DNA of 64,000 nt. Origin: Cristatella mucedo (Eukaryota; Bryozoa; Phylactolaemata; Cristatellidae). The notes beneath the pieces are model-generated. The model was not told the DNA's origin. It ran no database searches and saw nothing but the letters and a program-made list of their open reading frames with translations. The position numbers and the translations under genes are program-made. Positions 63,425 through 64,000 of the stretch are shown here, in pieces (positions within the stretch are counted from its first letter, which is position 1; every line of letters begins with the position of its first letter). The DNA lies in the NCBI GenBank assembly GCA_009760855.2, contig WPIO01000069.1, positions 305,001 through 369,000 of the forward strand, in the 5' to 3' direction.

Positions 63425-63930
63425 GGTGTGCCCCCACATCATAATAATAGTGACAATAATGATAGCACGTGACAATGCATCCTCGGACAGCTCAAATCTT
63501 GTCGCTAGGCGCTTTACATTTGCTGCAAAGGAAGCACGATTGAATGGTGCTTCACGAGCAATAAGAATAAGTCAGTCATGGCGTCCGCCGGCTTCTGTCG
63601 CCGCTCCGAGATGCACGCTACGCATGCGCATGCTTCGCTGCGGCCTTGCTAGCGAAGCTTCAATTAAAGAATCCTTCGGATTCACTCACCCGCACCCTTT
63701 TGGGGGGCCCGGGATGAGATGTAAAGCACCTACGAAGAGATTGAGTTCTCTGAGGACGCTTTTATCAAGTGTATTAGTACTATTATTAACACTGTTAGGG
63801 GTGACCTACACAGGGTCTGCATGCAAATGTGGCTAGTTGGAGCATGCAACAGTGTCAGCACCCGTAAGCACATATAGGACGAAACACAGGGACCCACTAA
63901 ATGCTGTCATAAGAAATAGGTTCGCTTTTA
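63425..63930. mobile_element. Cluster of LINE-A tail fragments in both orientations
   Basis: An antisense tail (63430-63565, with CTAGGCGCTTTACATTTGCTGC), a sense tail (63716-63790, GTAAAGCACCTACGAAGAGA plus ATT) and an antisense 3' UTR (63792-63930, GGGGTGACCTACACAGGGTC...GACCCACTAAATGCTGTC) lie within 500 bp. They are separated by G+C-rich unique sequence. The final 70 bases show nothing. Confidence 0.7.
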
Positions 63931-64000
63931 ATTTGTTTACGTTGTTTACGTTTTTTCGTTTTTCATTTCTTTTCCGTGACTATAATGGCGAGATGCAGCA

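Overview
The window reads as a repeat-rich invertebrate metazoan genome. Two conserved animal genes can be followed through canonical GT-AG introns, and their coding blocks are clearly diverged from vertebrate orthologues. The rest is dominated by CR1/L2-type LINE fragments, tRNA-derived SINEs, solo LTRs, long (TC)n, (GA)n, (TA)n and (CA)n microsatellites, and minisatellites. No bacterial gene organisation is present, and most long open frames are artefacts of simple repeats. The species cannot be named from this sequence. Two SPIN-like hAT elements are noteworthy because this family is known mainly from tetrapods, a triatomine bug and a pond snail.

Layout. (1) About 0.9-6.0 kb: a minus-strand gene whose first coding exon (5700-5825) is the CREB-binding N-terminus of a CRTC/TORC coactivator, behind a CpG-rich promoter. 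Glutamine-rich exons at 1374-1911 may be its downstream part. (2) About 6.4-17 kb: decayed LINE copies (families here called LINE-A and LINE-B), two SPIN-like 187-bp elements with 8-bp target duplications, and large microsatellites. (3) 17.6-24.7 kb: a minus-strand UFD1 gene (p97/VCP-NPL4 cofactor) with seven coding exons located to the base; introns hold SINEs and LINEs. (4) 25.0-26.2 kb: a CpG-rich insert with a 5-bp target duplication, then a foldback-like element whose inverted G/C-rich arms flank a degenerate telomere-like TTTAGGG tract. (5) 26.2-41.3 kb: more LINE fragments, a few unidentified minus-strand exon candidates, a near-perfect 20-bp minisatellite (38.2-38.5 kb), and an LTR-like block with 3.5 internal tandem repeats (39.0-39.9 kb).

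(6) 41.4-51.5 kb: the most interesting part, a fossil integrating DNA virus/transposon of the Maverick-Polinton/adintovirus type. On the minus strand, in order, it carries a FtsK/HerA (A32-type) packaging ATPase, an unknown protein, two tandem paralogous penton-like jelly-roll proteins, an E/K-rich coiled-coil protein, a double-jelly-roll major capsid protein, a YqaJ/lambda-exonuclease-type nuclease, an unknown protein, and a retroviral-type DDE integrase. Short plus-strand ORFs lie at both ends. No protein-primed DNA polymerase is visible. Almost every gene has stops and frameshifts, and the element is itself interrupted by a LINE-A copy, a solo LTR and a SINE.

(7) 51.6-64 kb: LINE-B and LINE-A 3' ends, and a direct segmental duplication (56.74-58.33 kb and 60.72-62.29 kb) containing paired exon-like blocks with splice sites, into which later LINE-A and SINE copies inserted with clear target duplications.
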